Below, piece by piece: positions 34,458 through 44,971 of a DNA stretch of 64,000 bases. Below the pieces are notes generated by a model that made no database searches, had not been told where the DNA came from, and was given only the letters and a program-made list of their open reading frames with translations. How positions within the stretch are numbered: the first letter of the stretch is position 1; each line of letters starts with the position of its first letter. The DNA is taken from positions 63,300 through 127,299 of the forward strand of contig NZ_BFBX01000088.1 of NCBI RefSeq assembly GCF_003851045.1, given 5' to 3'. The position numbers were made by a program, and so were the translations under genes. The DNA comes from Paenibacillus sp. 598K. GTDB taxonomy: Bacteria; Bacillota; Bacilli; Paenibacillales; Paenibacillaceae.

Positions 34458-37400
34458 CTATGACGCTGTTCCTTCCACGGTCAGTTCGTAAATCGACCAA
34501 TAAGAGCCGTACACATCCGTCTGCACCAGCTTCAGATAACGTGCCGCTCGCGGCTGCGCCACGACAATCGTTGTCGTCGTTTTCCCAAGGCCCGAAGCGA
34601 CGGGATCGCCCCATTCTACGCCATCCTCCGACAGGTACAGCTCATAACGCTTGGGGAAGTCATACGGACTGGCGGACGTGTCCAGCATGATCCGGTGCAC
34701 CGTGTACAGCGCGCCCATATCCACCTCGAAATATTGTCCTGGGCTCTGGGCTGCTCCGGTATCCCAGCGCGTCGCCGGGTTCCCGTCCAACGCGCGCTGC
34801 GCCTGTCCCGACCGGTGCGAGGCGGAGGCGGTCCAGTCGCTGCGGTCAAGCTTATACGGCGCGAGCTGGCCTGGCGTCGTCAGGCGCGCTTCGATGGACA
34901 TGCCTACTGCGCTGCTTCGGGTCGCGCTCAGCCGATAGCTATAGAAGGTTGCGGATTGCAGCCCCGTATCGGTAAATTGCTCCGCGTCAGCGGCCAACTC
35001 GGCGACGACCTGCCAGGTTGCGTCGCCGCTTGCGCGGCGTTCGAGGAGGTAACCGTCCGCGCCGGAGACCGCTTCCCAGCCAAGCTTGGCCGTCGACGGC
35101 GTAATCTGCAGTAGACGGAGTCCGGCCGCCTGGCCCGGCTTGGCTGGCGGAAGCGTCACAATGCTATCGACAGCGGCAGCCATACCCGCAGCATCGGCGG
35201 CGATGACGTTAAGCACGGCGAACTCTCCGGCAAACGGCGAATAGGTTACTTGTACCGCTCCCTCGCCGGCAGCGAGCCCGGCCCCATGCTCCCGCAGCAA
35301 ATAACCGCGCGCCTGATCCAGCAGCAATACATTATCCGATGCCGTTCCAAACAATACCAGATCGGCATCCTTCGTCCGCCATTGCGGATATCGCCCTTGC
35401 GAGCGGTAGGTTTGGAGGCTGCTCACAACCCCATTCGGACCTGCGATGTCCCATTCGACGTCCCGCCCTGCCGAGCTGTAATGGTTAGCCAGCCGTACGG
35501 CCTGAGCATAGACGGCCGGATCGTTTTGCTGCGCCTCCGTCAGCGCCATAATTAAGGGTGCGTCGACCCGTTCGGCGAACGAGCCGATCGCATCCGCATC
35601 ATAAAGCGTTGCGTCGTCGGCCTGCTCCTGCCCTGCCGGCGGCGCGGCGGCGATTTCAACCGTGTATACGCGCTCCAGCCCGCTTAGCAACTCCTTAACC
35701 GTGACCTCGTAATTACCGGCAGGACTGTCGGACCGCAGCGGCAGTCGAGCGGTTAGGCCGGTAGCCGAATACACGACCGCGTTGTCCGAGGCTCCGGTAT
35801 GGACAATGCTGTATTCCAGCGGCACGCCAGCCATTGGCATCGGATTGCGCACCGTTGCCGTCGCTTCGTAGTAGCCTTCCTCATCTATACCGAGGGCGGC
35901 TTCGGGCAACGTCATCTCCGCAGGAGGCAGCGCGTACCATTGGAAGCCATGCGCTGTCAGATCGACTTGCTCCGCCTCTGCCGCGGTCAGCTTCCTGCCC
36001 AGGCGGACATCGTAGATCGGACGGTCCGTATCCCACGCCAGCTCTCCCGTCTGGCCGAGCAGCCTCTGCGTTGCGCCCGGCGTCTGATTATGCTGCTGAT
36101 TGACCACGGTCACATACTGGGTATCTCCTGCCATCGTCGGCACCGCCCATACCGTTTCGTCGGCGGAGCTTGCTACAGGCTTCTCGACCGTGGACATGAC
36201 ACTGCGCAGCGCAGCGATATTGGCAGCGTTGCGGTCAAGCAACAGCCTCGTCTGATCGGTATTGCTCTGCGTCACATAGGCTCGAAATGCCATGCTCGTC
36301 GATGTGACGTCAACGGAGGGAGGCGCCGCCGACTCAGCGTCCGCGATAATGATCCCGCCATGCAACGTAAAGCGCTCCAGCTCCTGCTCGATCCCCTCAT
36401 ACCACACCCAGCCCTCGGCCTCATCGAGGCCTGTCAGCACGATCGCCTTCATCGAAGACGGCAAGCCGCGCTTCAATTCCTCCGGCGTAATCATTTTGGC
36501 AGGCCAGCCTGCGGCATGGGCGGCAAACAGCGCCTCCGTCGCTTTTCCTTCATGCGAGCCTTCAAGCAGCGATTGCTCGCTTGCCGTTTCGCCGCCCGCA
36601 ACGCCGGACAGCAACGCCTGCTCATTGACATACATGACGCCGATGCTCGGCTGCGGCTCGGTCATGGCATATACGCCGCCGTAGCGATGAATCCAGTCGT
36701 ACAGCTCCCGCTGCTCCGCAATGATGCCCGGCTGCGCCAGCGCTCCCTTGTCATTAGGCAAGGTATTGGTGCCGATGCTTTGCACGCCGCGCGTCAACGT
36801 GAGCGCATAGGCTTTTTCGCGATCCGCCTTGCCAAAAAACAGCCCGAAATCATCCTGCAGCGCCCAGGTCGGCTTGAGCGGGTCGTAGCTCCGCAGCCGA
36901 TCGATGAGCGACACCAGGTGCAACGGCTTGGAGGAGGCCAGCTCGTTCCAGTCATAAGCCGTCTGCACAGGCAAGCGCTCGTGCATCTCCTTGCCGGGAA
37001 TCGTCGCCCATGGCCATCCGCCCCTCCCGCCGACGCCTGGCTGGCTGCCATACGACCCCGTCGTCGCCATATAAGCGGGATTGAGCTCGCCCGCAGCTCT
37101 GGCGAAGTAACCGTAGCTGTCGTACGTACGGTTATACCGCTGGACATAATCCAGGAATGAGGCATCATCAGCTGCAAAATATTCGTGCGCCTTGGGCGTA
37201 TAGCTGCCTTGCAGGCTCGGCGCAAGCGGCGTGGCAAGCGGCTGGCCGGCCAGTCGCTGGAACGCTTCATAAGCCGCTCCCCACGGCCGATTCGGATGCG
37301 GCGGCGCCCAATCCCAATACGGCACATATCCTGCATTGTCGGCGCCTAGACTAATACCCGCCAGATTCGGATAAGCGCCGAGCCGCTGCAGTCCGAGCTG

Positions 37401-40400
37401 CACCTCGCGGTACAACGGAGCATGGAAATCGGACAAATACGTGCTGTAGAAGGCCAGATTGGGACTGGCGGCGTTGATGATATCCCAGTCGGTCATCGGC
37501 ACGAGCCCCAGCGAGACGCCTCGCTTGGCCAGCTCCGACGCGACCGCTTGCAGCTCCGGCGGCGCGCCCTCCGGGCCGTACAATCCATATTCAAAGACCC
37601 GATCGTAGCCAGTATCCGCCACATAGGCGGCATAATCGGCGGCAGTGCCGATATCCCGATAAGGCGCAGCGGTCCCGCGATGCTCCGAATGCATGTACCC
37701 GCCAGCGCTCATGCCATGCGGCAGGTAGACAAAATTAATGCCAAGCGGCGACCTCGGCACGTCGAGGCCCACGTAATCGGCGATGCTGTCCTCGGCTTCC
37801 TCGTATACGGGCGCATCCGGGATCTCGTCCGACAAGGCCTGCACATCCTCGCCCCATTGCTGCGAATGCGGGAATTCGTCCGGCGCGTCGACGCTGCGAA
37901 TGGTCACGGCAGGACCCGCCCCCGGCAACGTCTGCTCAAAAACGATCGGCTCATCTCGCGGACTTCCGGCGATGACCGGCTCCAGCCCTGCGTCGAATTG
38001 GACCGGACCTCTGCCGTTCACCCGCAGCTCGTAAGGCTTGCCCGGCTCATTTTGCGGAAGCAGCAGCGTTAGCGAGCGATAGCTCTCGCTGCCGCTGTTG
38101 TAAATTTCCCGGCCATCGTAACGCAAGCTCACGTCGCTTACATCGCCGACAGCGCTCCCTTCGATGCGGACCGGGAACGTCCACAGCTCATAGTCCCATG
38201 CCCAGGAACGCGCCGTTCGCGAGGTCGTATACAGGAAAGTCTGGCCCCAGCGCCATTTGACGCCGCGCACCCAATGTCCGCCGGGCTCGAACACATTGTC
38301 GTCCTGCCGCTGCAACAGATTCATATTGTCCGGCTGCTCCCGCAGCCACAGCTCGGTCTTGAACTCCGAGCCGTCGGCAAACGGCAGCAGCTCCTGCGTC
38401 GTACCGTCGGGCTGCGGGACCGTCAGCGTAATGTCCGGCCAATCGACCGCATCCGGCCCCCCCTTCCGTTCCGCACGGCGATGAATGCTGGCATTGCCCT
38501 TCGTCGCAAGTCCGACCGGCGTATCGAACCGTACCAGCCGGAACGTCGAGAGCTTCGTCGGGGCGGTAAAGTCAGTCTCCTCGGCCGGTCTGGTCGCCAG
38601 CGCGCCATCGCGGTCCAGCGCAACCTGCCCCGCAGTCAGCGGCGCTGCATAGACGCGGAGATCGTCGATTGCGCCCTGGAAGCCGTATAGCTTCATCGTT
38701 CGGGTCGTCGTATCCCAATGCCATTCCGTGCCGAGGAGCAGCGGCAGGTCGTTGGGCAGCATATCAGCCGGGATGCTCGAAGCGGGCGCTTCGCCGATCA
38801 ATGTCCCGTCCACATAAAAACGAACGCCGCTGTCCTTGTCGAATACCGTGGCGATATGGAACCATTCGCCTGCGCGTATGCGACTCGACGGGTACCACCA
38901 TCTCATCCAGTTCTCGCCATAGTCGCTGCCGAAATATAGCCGCCCGTTGTCCAGACCGACGTAAAACGTCGTCCCCTTCCAGTTGGCGTCGCGCTTGGAG
39001 ACAATCGGTAAATATCCGCTTAGGTGATCGGGCTTGATCCAGGCGGTTACCGTAACCGTGGACGACACCTTGTTCAACAGACCCGGCTGATCGATCCGCG
39101 CCTGATCGGGTCCTGTCAGATGCAACGCCGAGCCTGCGCCGCTGCGGCCCGGTCCGAGCGAGCCAGGGGCCGTCAGCCGACCGGAGTTCCCCAGTCCGCT
39201 CGTATCCGTCAGCTTGAGCGGATCGCTGGCGTCCGGCTCCATGTCGTAGCCGGCAATCAGCGGCAGGCGGATCAAGGGCAGCGTGCGCACAAGCAAGGGA
39301 ATGCTCGGCGACGACAAATTGCCGGACAAGTCCTCTGCCCGTACCGTCAACACGGCGTCGCTGTCCGGCGACAAGCCGCTTACTGCGGCGCTGAGTCCCT
39401 TGACCGAGCTGTTGTACACGCCATCTACATAGATCCGGTAGCCGACGACCGCCACATTATCGGTGGCGGCATCCCACGATAGCGTCAGCTCCGTATCCCG
39501 CACAGCCGAGGCGGTCACATTGGCCGGCGTGCTGGGCGGCACATCGTCAGGCGCAAGCCTGCCCGAGAGGTGAAGCTCGTGAATCGACCACCAGCTGCCG
39601 GAGGCTTGCACCAACACGATTCGGATGAAACGGGCGGATTGCTCGGGAAACGACAGCTCGGTGATCGCCCCGTTGCCCGTCGCCGTTGCAATCGGCTCGC
39701 TCCAGCTCGCGCCGTCGTCGGATACGCGCAGCTCGTAACGGCGCGGGTAGTCGCCGGCAGAGCCCGTCGCATCCATCGTCAGCTTGCTGTATACCTTGTC
39801 GCCAGGACCGGTATCGATCTGGAACCAGGCTCCCGGCGTCTGCGCGGCCCCGCTCGCCCAGCGCGTCGCGTCGTTGCCGTCAATCGCACCGCTCGCGTCG
39901 CCAGCCGAAGCCGAAGCTTGCCAGAGCGTCCGATTCAACCGGTAAGCCGTGGACGTTGGCAGCGCTGCCGAAGGCGTCGACAGCTTGCCCGACCGGTCAA
40001 CCGCAACCACCGTATAGCTGTACGCCGTATCCGGCAGCAGTCCTCTGGCGACATAGGACGGCTCGGCGGTATATCCGCTGTAGTCCCCGTCCTGGTACAC
40101 CGCATAGCCGAGCAATGCGCGATCATCCTGACTTGCCGTCCACGTCAAGCCGATCTCCGAATCAGAGACACGGGATGACGCGAGCGCAGTCGGCGCGGTC
40201 GGCGGCGTCAGGTCGGCCTCAAGCGACCCGAGCAACCGCACGTCATGGATCGACCAAAAGCTGCCGACCCCGGAGGCCAGGCGCAGCCGCACATAACGCT
40301 CGGTCCGGGGCTCGCCGAGCGCAATCGTCTTCAGCGCCGAGCCGCTCCCCGATGCGATCGGCGAGCTCCACGCCACACCATCGTCGGAGACGACAACCTC

Positions 40401-41162
40401 ATAGCTGCGCATATAGTCGCCGGACGAGCCGCTGGCATCGACCACCAACGTATCGTATACGAGCGGCACCGCTCCAAGATCGAGCTGGAACCACATGCCC
40501 GCCGTCTGTGCGGCGCCGCTCGTCCAGCGAGTGGTAGCTGACGCGTCGATGGCCGCGCTTGCAGTACCGGAGCCGTGCGACGCGCTTGCGGTCCATAGCG
40601 AACGCTCCAGCTCCGCCGTATCGATCCGCAGGGCAACGCTGTCCGCAGATTCCGAGCCCTGGTCGTCATAAGCGCGTACAGTAAACTGATAGGCGGTGCC
40701 CGGCGACAGGCCCGTCGCGACAAAAAACGGCGGCCCGTCCGACTCCCCGATGGACACGCCGTTCCGATATATGCGATAACCGGCCAGATTCGAGCGGTCG
40801 GCCTGCTCGTTCCACACCAACGTAGCCGTGTCGGCGGTGCGCCATGCGGATCGCAGGCCAAGCGGAGCTACAGGAATAGATAGCGCTTTCACAACACCTG
40901 ACAGCGGGGCTTGGTCGGCGTTTGCCGGGCCGTTCGGTTCGACTTCGGCGGCGTTTGCCGGATACGCCGGAGCCATGCCTGCCAACAACGCCAGCGTCAG
41001 CAGCGCCGCAAGCGCAGCGGAAGCCAGGCGCCGTCGCCTGCCTTGCCGCTTGCCTTGCTCTCCGCCTTTGCGTTTGCCTTGCCGCGCGCCGCTGCTGCGC
41101 GTATTCTCCTCCGGTCGGATGCCGCCGCCCCGGGTCGTGCCGATTATGCCTGATGTTAACAT
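34458..41162 (-). CDS. Giant secreted multidomain protein, probable glycan-active enzyme
   Basis: 2234 residues. Signal peptide with a long basic N-region, cleavage near residue 72. Domains in order: fibronectin III (about 95-180), discoidin F5/8C (188-312), Fn3 (320-403), F5/8C (410-534), Fn3 (541-628), laminin-G/concanavalin fold (635-850), a large central region (about 870-1980), Fn3 (about 2005-2100), F5/8C (about 2104-2234). The centre has beta-rich parts, then a TIM-barrel-like stretch with INFVYLPHGMSAGGYMHSEH and NLAGISLGADNAGYVPYWDW, then a GH42-trimerisation-like segment (GVMYVNEQALLSG). I cannot place it in a known glycoside hydrolase family. It lies 15 bp after the sugar ABC operon, so it is probably co-expressed and acts outside the cell on a polysaccharide. 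No surface anchor motif is seen. Confidence 0.85.
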   Translation of the reverse strand: MLTSGIIGTTRGGGIRPEENTRSSGARQGKRKGGEQGKRQGRRRRLASAALAALLTLALLAGMAPAYPANAAEVEPNGPANADQAPLSGVVKALSIPVAPLGLRSAWRTADTATLVWNEQADRSNLAGYRIYRNGVSIGESDGPPFFVATGLSPGTAYQFTVRAYDDQGSESADSVALRIDTAELERSLWTASASHGSGTASAAIDASATTRWTSGAAQTAGMWFQLDLGAVPLVYDTLVVDASGSSGDYMRSYEVVVSDDGVAWSSPIASGSGSALKTIALGEPRTERYVRLRLASGVGSFWSIHDVRLLGSLEADLTPPTAPTALASSRVSDSEIGLTWTASQDDRALLGYAVYQDGDYSGYTAEPSYVARGLLPDTAYSYTVVAVDRSGKLSTPSAALPTSTAYRLNRTLWQASASAGDASGAIDGNDATRWASGAAQTPGAWFQIDTGPGDKVYSKLTMDATGSAGDYPRRYELRVSDDGASWSEPIATATGNGAITELSFPEQSARFIRIVLVQASGSWWSIHELHLSGRLAPDDVPPSTPANVTASAVRDTELTLSWDAATDNVAVVGYRIYVDGVYNSSVKGLSAAVSGLSPDSDAVLTVRAEDLSGNLSSPSIPLLVRTLPLIRLPLIAGYDMEPDASDPLKLTDTSGLGNSGRLTAPGSLGPGRSGAGSALHLTGPDQARIDQPGLLNKVSSTVTVTAWIKPDHLSGYLPIVSKRDANWKGTTFYVGLDNGRLYFGSDYGENWMRWWYPSSRIRAGEWFHIATVFDKDSGVRFYVDGTLIGEAPASSIPADMLPNDLPLLLGTEWHWDTTTRTMKLYGFQGAIDDLRVYAAPLTAGQVALDRDGALATRPAEETDFTAPTKLSTFRLVRFDTPVGLATKGNASIHRRAERKGGPDAVDWPDITLTVPQPDGTTQELLPFADGSEFKTELWLREQPDNMNLLQRQDDNVFEPGGHWVRGVKWRWGQTFLYTTSRTARSWAWDYELWTFPVRIEGSAVGDVSDVSLRYDGREIYNSGSESYRSLTLLLPQNEPGKPYELRVNGRGPVQFDAGLEPVIAGSPRDEPIVFEQTLPGAGPAVTIRSVDAPDEFPHSQQWGEDVQALSDEIPDAPVYEEAEDSIADYVGLDVPRSPLGINFVYLPHGMSAGGYMHSEHRGTAAPYRDIGTAADYAAYVADTGYDRVFEYGLYGPEGAPPELQAVASELAKRGVSLGLVPMTDWDIINAASPNLAFYSTYLSDFHAPLYREVQLGLQRLGAYPNLAGISLGADNAGYVPYWDWAPPHPNRPWGAAYEAFQRLAGQPLATPLAPSLQGSYTPKAHEYFAADDASFLDYVQRYNRTYDSYGYFARAAGELNPAYMATTGSYGSQPGVGGRGGWPWATIPGKEMHERLPVQTAYDWNELASSKPLHLVSLIDRLRSYDPLKPTWALQDDFGLFFGKADREKAYALTLTRGVQSIGTNTLPNDKGALAQPGIIAEQRELYDWIHRYGGVYAMTEPQPSIGVMYVNEQALLSGVAGGETASEQSLLEGSHEGKATEALFAAHAAGWPAKMITPEELKRGLPSSMKAIVLTGLDEAEGWVWYEGIEQELERFTLHGGIIIADAESAAPPSVDVTSTSMAFRAYVTQSNTDQTRLLLDRNAANIAALRSVMSTVEKPVASSADETVWAVPTMAGDTQYVTVVNQQHNQTPGATQRLLGQTGELAWDTDRPIYDVRLGRKLTAAEAEQVDLTAHGFQWYALPPAEMTLPEAALGIDEEGYYEATATVRNPMPMAGVPLEYSIVHTGASDNAVVYSATGLTARLPLRSDSPAGNYEVTVKELLSGLERVYTVEIAAAPPAGQEQADDATLYDADAIGSFAERVDAPLIMALTEAQQNDPAVYAQAVRLANHYSSAGRDVEWDIAGPNGVVSSLQTYRSQGRYPQWRTKDADLVLFGTASDNVLLLDQARGYLLREHGAGLAAGEGAVQVTYSPFAGEFAVLNVIAADAAGMAAAVDSIVTLPPAKPGQAAGLRLLQITPSTAKLGWEAVSGADGYLLERRASGDATWQVVAELAADAEQFTDTGLQSATFYSYRLSATRSSAVGMSIEARLTTPGQLAPYKLDRSDWTASASHRSGQAQRALDGNPATRWDTGAAQSPGQYFEVDMGALYTVHRIMLDTSASPYDFPKRYELYLSEDGVEWGDPVASGLGKTTTTIVVAQPRAARYLKLVQTDVYGSYWSIYELTVEGTAS

Positions 41163-41177
41163 CGACTGGTCCCCCTT

Positions 41178-42056
41178 CTACCCTTTGATTGCGCCGATCA
41201 TAACCCCTTTGACGAAATACTTCTGAACGAAAGGATACACAAGCAGCAGCGGCAGCAGCATGACAACCACGCCTGCCGAGCGGATCGACTCCGGCGTAAT
41301 GAGCTGCTCCAGCTCATGCGGCTGCAAGTTGTTCATGTTTTGCAGCAGCGACTGGTTAGCGATCATTCCCTGCACCAGCACCGCCAGATTATATTTGTCT
41401 GCGCTGGAAATGTTGATCAGCAGACTTTGGAAGCCGTTCCAGTAGCCTACGCCGTAAAACAGCGATAACGTGGCGATAACCGGCAGCGACAACGGCAGCA
41501 CGACAGAGAAGAGCAGACGCCATTCGCCGCAGCCGTCGATCTGCGCGGCCTCCTCCATCTCCGCCGGGATCTGCTCAAAAAACGATCGCAGCACGAGCAT
41601 ATTATAGGCGCTCACCAGACCCGGCAGCCACAACGCCCAATACGTATCCAAAATATGCAGCTCGCGATTGACCAGGTAAGCCGGTATGGTCGGAATGCCA
41701 AACAACATCGTAAACACGATCGCCAGCGTAAAAAAGGTGCGCCCGGGAAATATCCGCTTGGATAGCGGATACGCCGCCATAATCGTAAACGCCATGCTGA
41801 ACAGCGTGCCAAATCCCGTGATGACCACGCTGTTTTTGAAGCTTTGGACGATCGGCGTCCCCTCGATCAGCATGCGGTAGGAGTCGAGGTTGAAGCCGAC
41901 TGGCCACAACCCGACAAATCCCGAAGCAATCGCTCCGTAATCGCTGAGCGAGATCGCCGCTATATTGACCAGCGGCAGCAGACAGCTTAGGCCGACGATT
42001 AGCAACAGCAGGCTGTTGATGCGATAAAACCATTTTTCGCCGCGGGTAGTCCGCAC
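41178..42056 (-). CDS. CUT1 sugar ABC permease (LplC/YtcP-like)
   Basis: 292 residues from GTG 42054-42056 with GGAGGGAG upstream. Six membrane helices, ATPase-contact (EAA) loop EEAAQIDGCGEWRLLFSVVL, C-terminal KGVMIGAIKG as in LplC/YtcP. Partner of the next permease. As is usual for this class no ATPase gene is nearby; a shared MsmX-like ATPase elsewhere is expected. Confidence 0.9.
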   Translation of the reverse strand: MRTTRGEKWFYRINSLLLLIVGLSCLLPLVNIAAISLSDYGAIASGFVGLWPVGFNLDSYRMLIEGTPIVQSFKNSVVITGFGTLFSMAFTIMAAYPLSKRIFPGRTFFTLAIVFTMLFGIPTIPAYLVNRELHILDTYWALWLPGLVSAYNMLVLRSFFEQIPAEMEEAAQIDGCGEWRLLFSVVLPLSLPVIATLSLFYGVGYWNGFQSLLINISSADKYNLAVLVQGMIANQSLLQNMNNLQPHELEQLITPESIRSAGVVVMLLPLLLVYPFVQKYFVKGVMIGAIKG

Positions 42057-42074
42057 AGCGTCTCCCTCCTTCAG

Positions 42075-42977
42075 TTACCATAAAGACTGATTAAACCGCT
42101 TGGCGACGCGATTGACGCCGACGACCAGCACAAAGCCGATCACCGCTTCGAAAAGTCCCATCGCCGCAGTCACGCTGTATAAGCCGCCCTGGATGCCGAC
42201 GGTGAAAATATACGTGCTGATGACGTTGGAGACGCTGGAGACGACCGCATTTTGCAAATTGTATACCTGGTCGAAGCCAACCTCCATCACCCGGCCCATC
42301 GCCAAAATAAACATGATGCTAATGACCGGCAAGATGCCCGGCAGCGTCACATGCCAGATCTGCTTGCCCTTGCCCGCTCCGTCGATGCTCGCCGATTCGT
42401 ACAAATGCGGGTCGATGGAGCTGATGGCGGCCAAATAAATGATGGCGGAAAATCCGGCTTCCTTCCAGATCGCCGACCCGAAAAAGATCGGCAGCCACGT
42501 TTGTACCGTGTAGAGGAAGGCGACAGGCTCGCCTCCCATGGCCGCAATCCACTTGTTGATGACGCCCGCTTGCGTGCCGAACAACGTCACGACAAGACCT
42601 CCGACGATCACCCAGGAAAAAAAATGCGGCAAATACACAAGCGTTTGCATCGTTTTTTTGAACCAGGCGCGTCGGACCTCGTTCAGCATAACCGCCAGCA
42701 GGATCGGGAACGGAAAGCCCAGCACAATGCTGAACAGACTGAGCATAAACGTGTTGCGAATAATTTGCAGCGTCTGCGGATTATTAAAAATCATCCGAAA
42801 ATTATCCCATCCGACCCAGGGGCTCCCCCATACGCCGTCAAACAAATTGTATTGCTTGAACGCAATGATATTGCCGAGCATCGGGATGTAACGAAATACG
42901 ATAAAGAAAACCGCTACCGGAGCAAACATCGCCAACAGTGGCAGCGTCCGCCTGAGGCGGACTCCCCTTCCGAGCAT
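42075..42977 (-). CDS. CUT1 sugar ABC permease (LplB/YteP-like)
   Basis: 300 residues, six membrane helices, EAA loop YESASIDGAGKGKQIWHVTL. The N-terminal MFAPVAVFFIVFRYIPMLG and C-terminal NRVAKRFNQSLW mark the LplB/YteP group. AGAGGAGTGA precedes the ATG. Forms the channel with the adjacent permease, importing an oligosaccharide. Confidence 0.9.
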   Translation of the reverse strand: MLGRGVRLRRTLPLLAMFAPVAVFFIVFRYIPMLGNIIAFKQYNLFDGVWGSPWVGWDNFRMIFNNPQTLQIIRNTFMLSLFSIVLGFPFPILLAVMLNEVRRAWFKKTMQTLVYLPHFFSWVIVGGLVVTLFGTQAGVINKWIAAMGGEPVAFLYTVQTWLPIFFGSAIWKEAGFSAIIYLAAISSIDPHLYESASIDGAGKGKQIWHVTLPGILPVISIMFILAMGRVMEVGFDQVYNLQNAVVSSVSNVISTYIFTVGIQGGLYSVTAAMGLFEAVIGFVLVVGVNRVAKRFNQSLW

Positions 42978-43087
42978 CGTCGCTCACTCCTCTATACTAA
43001 ATTGCGACACAGCCTTTGGCCGGTTGACCTCAGCAGCCCCCTGTCGCCTTGCGCAGCTGCCGGGCCAACCATCCGCCACGCGCCTAT

Positions 43088-44785
43088 TTACTTATCCGCA
43101 TACAGTTTTCTTGCCTCGTCGCCAAATGCGTACAGATCCTCCAACGTAAATGCACTGTCTCCGTTGGCCGCATACCAGTCTGCATAAAAGGCATCGACCG
43201 GCGCTCCGCCCGCGCCTTCCCATATCGCTTGGACATCCTTCAGCGCCTGGTCCGCATTATACGTGCCGCCGCCAGCGATCGCCTTTAGCCAAGTATCCTT
43301 GATTTGCTGCTCGACATTTTTGACGATGACGGACAGATTTTGCGGCAGGACGGGCAAGTATTCGGGCTTCAGCGTCGGAATCGGACGCTCTCTGGATACG
43401 TAGGCTTCATCGGCAGCCACCAGCAAATCGCGCAGCGCCTTCGATGTGTCGGTATCCTGCGGTTTGTTTTCGTTGAACGCGCATTTGCCCAGCAGCAGCT
43501 GCGAGGAAAGCATGTTCAGGTCGCCGGTATAGCCAACCTCGATTTTTTGTTTTTCTTCGTCGATCGGAGCCGGACAGCCTTGCGCATTGGGCTTCCAATG
43601 CTCGTTTTCGAAGCCGTTCATGATGGTGCGGGCATTGTCGGGCTCGATCATGAAATCAATATATTTCATAATAGCCGCCGTATCCTTGGCCGAAGCGTTG
43701 ACCGCAGCGACCATCTGGATCGGGCTTCCGATGACAGGGCTGAACTGTCCGAACGACGACGACGGCAGCGGCAGGATCGCCAGCTCGCCTTGCGGATTGT
43801 TTTGCTTGAACGTGTCGTAATCGTTGGCGTTGAGCGGCTGGTGCAGATAGATGCCGAGCTTGCCCGTCAAAAAGTCCTGCTTGGCCTTTTCGCCGTTTTT
43901 GTCCGCCAGAAAATCCTTGTCGACCACGCCTGCGTCGAACAGCTCCTTCTGGAAGGCGACGGACGCATGGATGCGCTCCCACTCGTGAACAAACGCATCG
44001 CCTTCAAAACGCCACATCACCTCGCCGAAGCCAAACATATGCGAGAGGATGGAAAAGCCGTTGCCGCTCAGATTCAAGCCGAACGTATCGGGCGAGCCGT
44101 TGCCGTCCGGGTCCTTCTGCGCAAACGCCTTGGCCGTCTCCAGCAGTTCTTCGGCTGTCGTTGGCGCGCTCAGTTTCAGTTCGTCCAGCCAATCCTGGCG
44201 AATAAACAGTTGGTGATTGGCAGCAAGCGGCGACAGTCGGCCGATTTCATACAGCTTGCCGTCGTCTTTGGTGCCGAGCTTGCGCAGCTGCGGGAATTGC
44301 TCCATCAGTGCCTTGTAGGTCGTGCTGTACTGCTCCACCATGTCGTCGATCGGCTGCAGCAGCTTTTGCGCATACCACTGATTGCGATAGCTGGTATCGT
44401 ATTCGAGGATCAGATCCGGCGCGGTTTTGCTGGCGAAGAGCATATTCAGCTTTTGCAAGGACTCCCAGCGAGGGACCGGTACATATTCGACGTCGACCGG
44501 ACCGTTTTCATTAATCCATTTCGTCCAGCGGTTTTCGCTCCAGTCGCCTTCTTCCGGCGGAATATTGTTGCGATCGTACACGGTAGCGGTCAGCTTGCCG
44601 CGCGTTTCGGGCTCGTTCGCTCCGGCATTGCCATTTTGCGGCGTCGGTGCGCTGGTTTCTTTATTTGAACCGGCTGGCGCCTCCTCCCCCTGACTGCAAC
44701 CGGTCAGCGCAATCGCAAGCGCGCTTGCGGCGATCAATGCGCCTCCGCCAAGCCGGCGTCTCCACCCCTGTTTAGTTTTCGTCAT
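43088..44785 (-). CDS. Extracellular sugar-binding lipoprotein of the first glycan locus
   Basis: 565 residues; signal peptide and lipobox (IALTGC). Family 1 solute-binding fold of the LplA/YtcQ size. The mature part starts with a short Ser/Gly/Asn-rich linker. First gene of the operon binding protein, two permeases, giant secreted protein; the ATG has AGAGGGGGAG upstream and its promoter is at 44845-44874. About 110 bp separate it from the next permease and hold nothing notable. Confidence 0.9.
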   Translation of the reverse strand: MTKTKQGWRRRLGGGALIAASALAIALTGCSQGEEAPAGSNKETSAPTPQNGNAGANEPETRGKLTATVYDRNNIPPEEGDWSENRWTKWINENGPVDVEYVPVPRWESLQKLNMLFASKTAPDLILEYDTSYRNQWYAQKLLQPIDDMVEQYSTTYKALMEQFPQLRKLGTKDDGKLYEIGRLSPLAANHQLFIRQDWLDELKLSAPTTAEELLETAKAFAQKDPDGNGSPDTFGLNLSGNGFSILSHMFGFGEVMWRFEGDAFVHEWERIHASVAFQKELFDAGVVDKDFLADKNGEKAKQDFLTGKLGIYLHQPLNANDYDTFKQNNPQGELAILPLPSSSFGQFSPVIGSPIQMVAAVNASAKDTAAIMKYIDFMIEPDNARTIMNGFENEHWKPNAQGCPAPIDEEKQKIEVGYTGDLNMLSSQLLLGKCAFNENKPQDTDTSKALRDLLVAADEAYVSRERPIPTLKPEYLPVLPQNLSVIVKNVEQQIKDTWLKAIAGGGTYNADQALKDVQAIWEGAGGAPVDAFYADWYAANGDSAFTLEDLYAFGDEARKLYADK

Positions 44786-44844
44786 CGTGTGTACTCCCCC
44801 TCTTATGTTATCGTTCTGCGCTTATCGTCCGCTGAACTAATTGC

Positions 44845-44874
44845 ACTATAACCGGCAACATGAAGCAGTGGCAA
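44845..44874 (-). promoter_or_regulatory. Sigma-A promoter of the binding-protein operon
   Basis: Minus strand TTGCCA (44869-44874), 18-bp spacer, TATAGT (44845-44850), 60 bp before the binding-protein start and downstream of the AraC-type regulator gene. Confidence 0.6.
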
Positions 44875-44971
44875 TGTACAAGATTCGCATGTCTAGCCAA
44901 AAGGAAAAACAGCCTCGATTAGCCGAATTCGCCGAGCTAGCCAAACGGAAAAAGCCTTGCTGCGCAAGGCT

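Noticed and set aside
35799..37160. Long plus-strand ORF (453 residues) inside the giant secreted protein gene
   Set aside because: Antisense to a clear multidomain protein; sequence is Arg/His/Leu/Gln-rich as shadows of GC-rich genes are. The same holds for the long antisense frames at 520-1743, 11770-13113, 13802-14914, 22756-24228 and 43304-44668.
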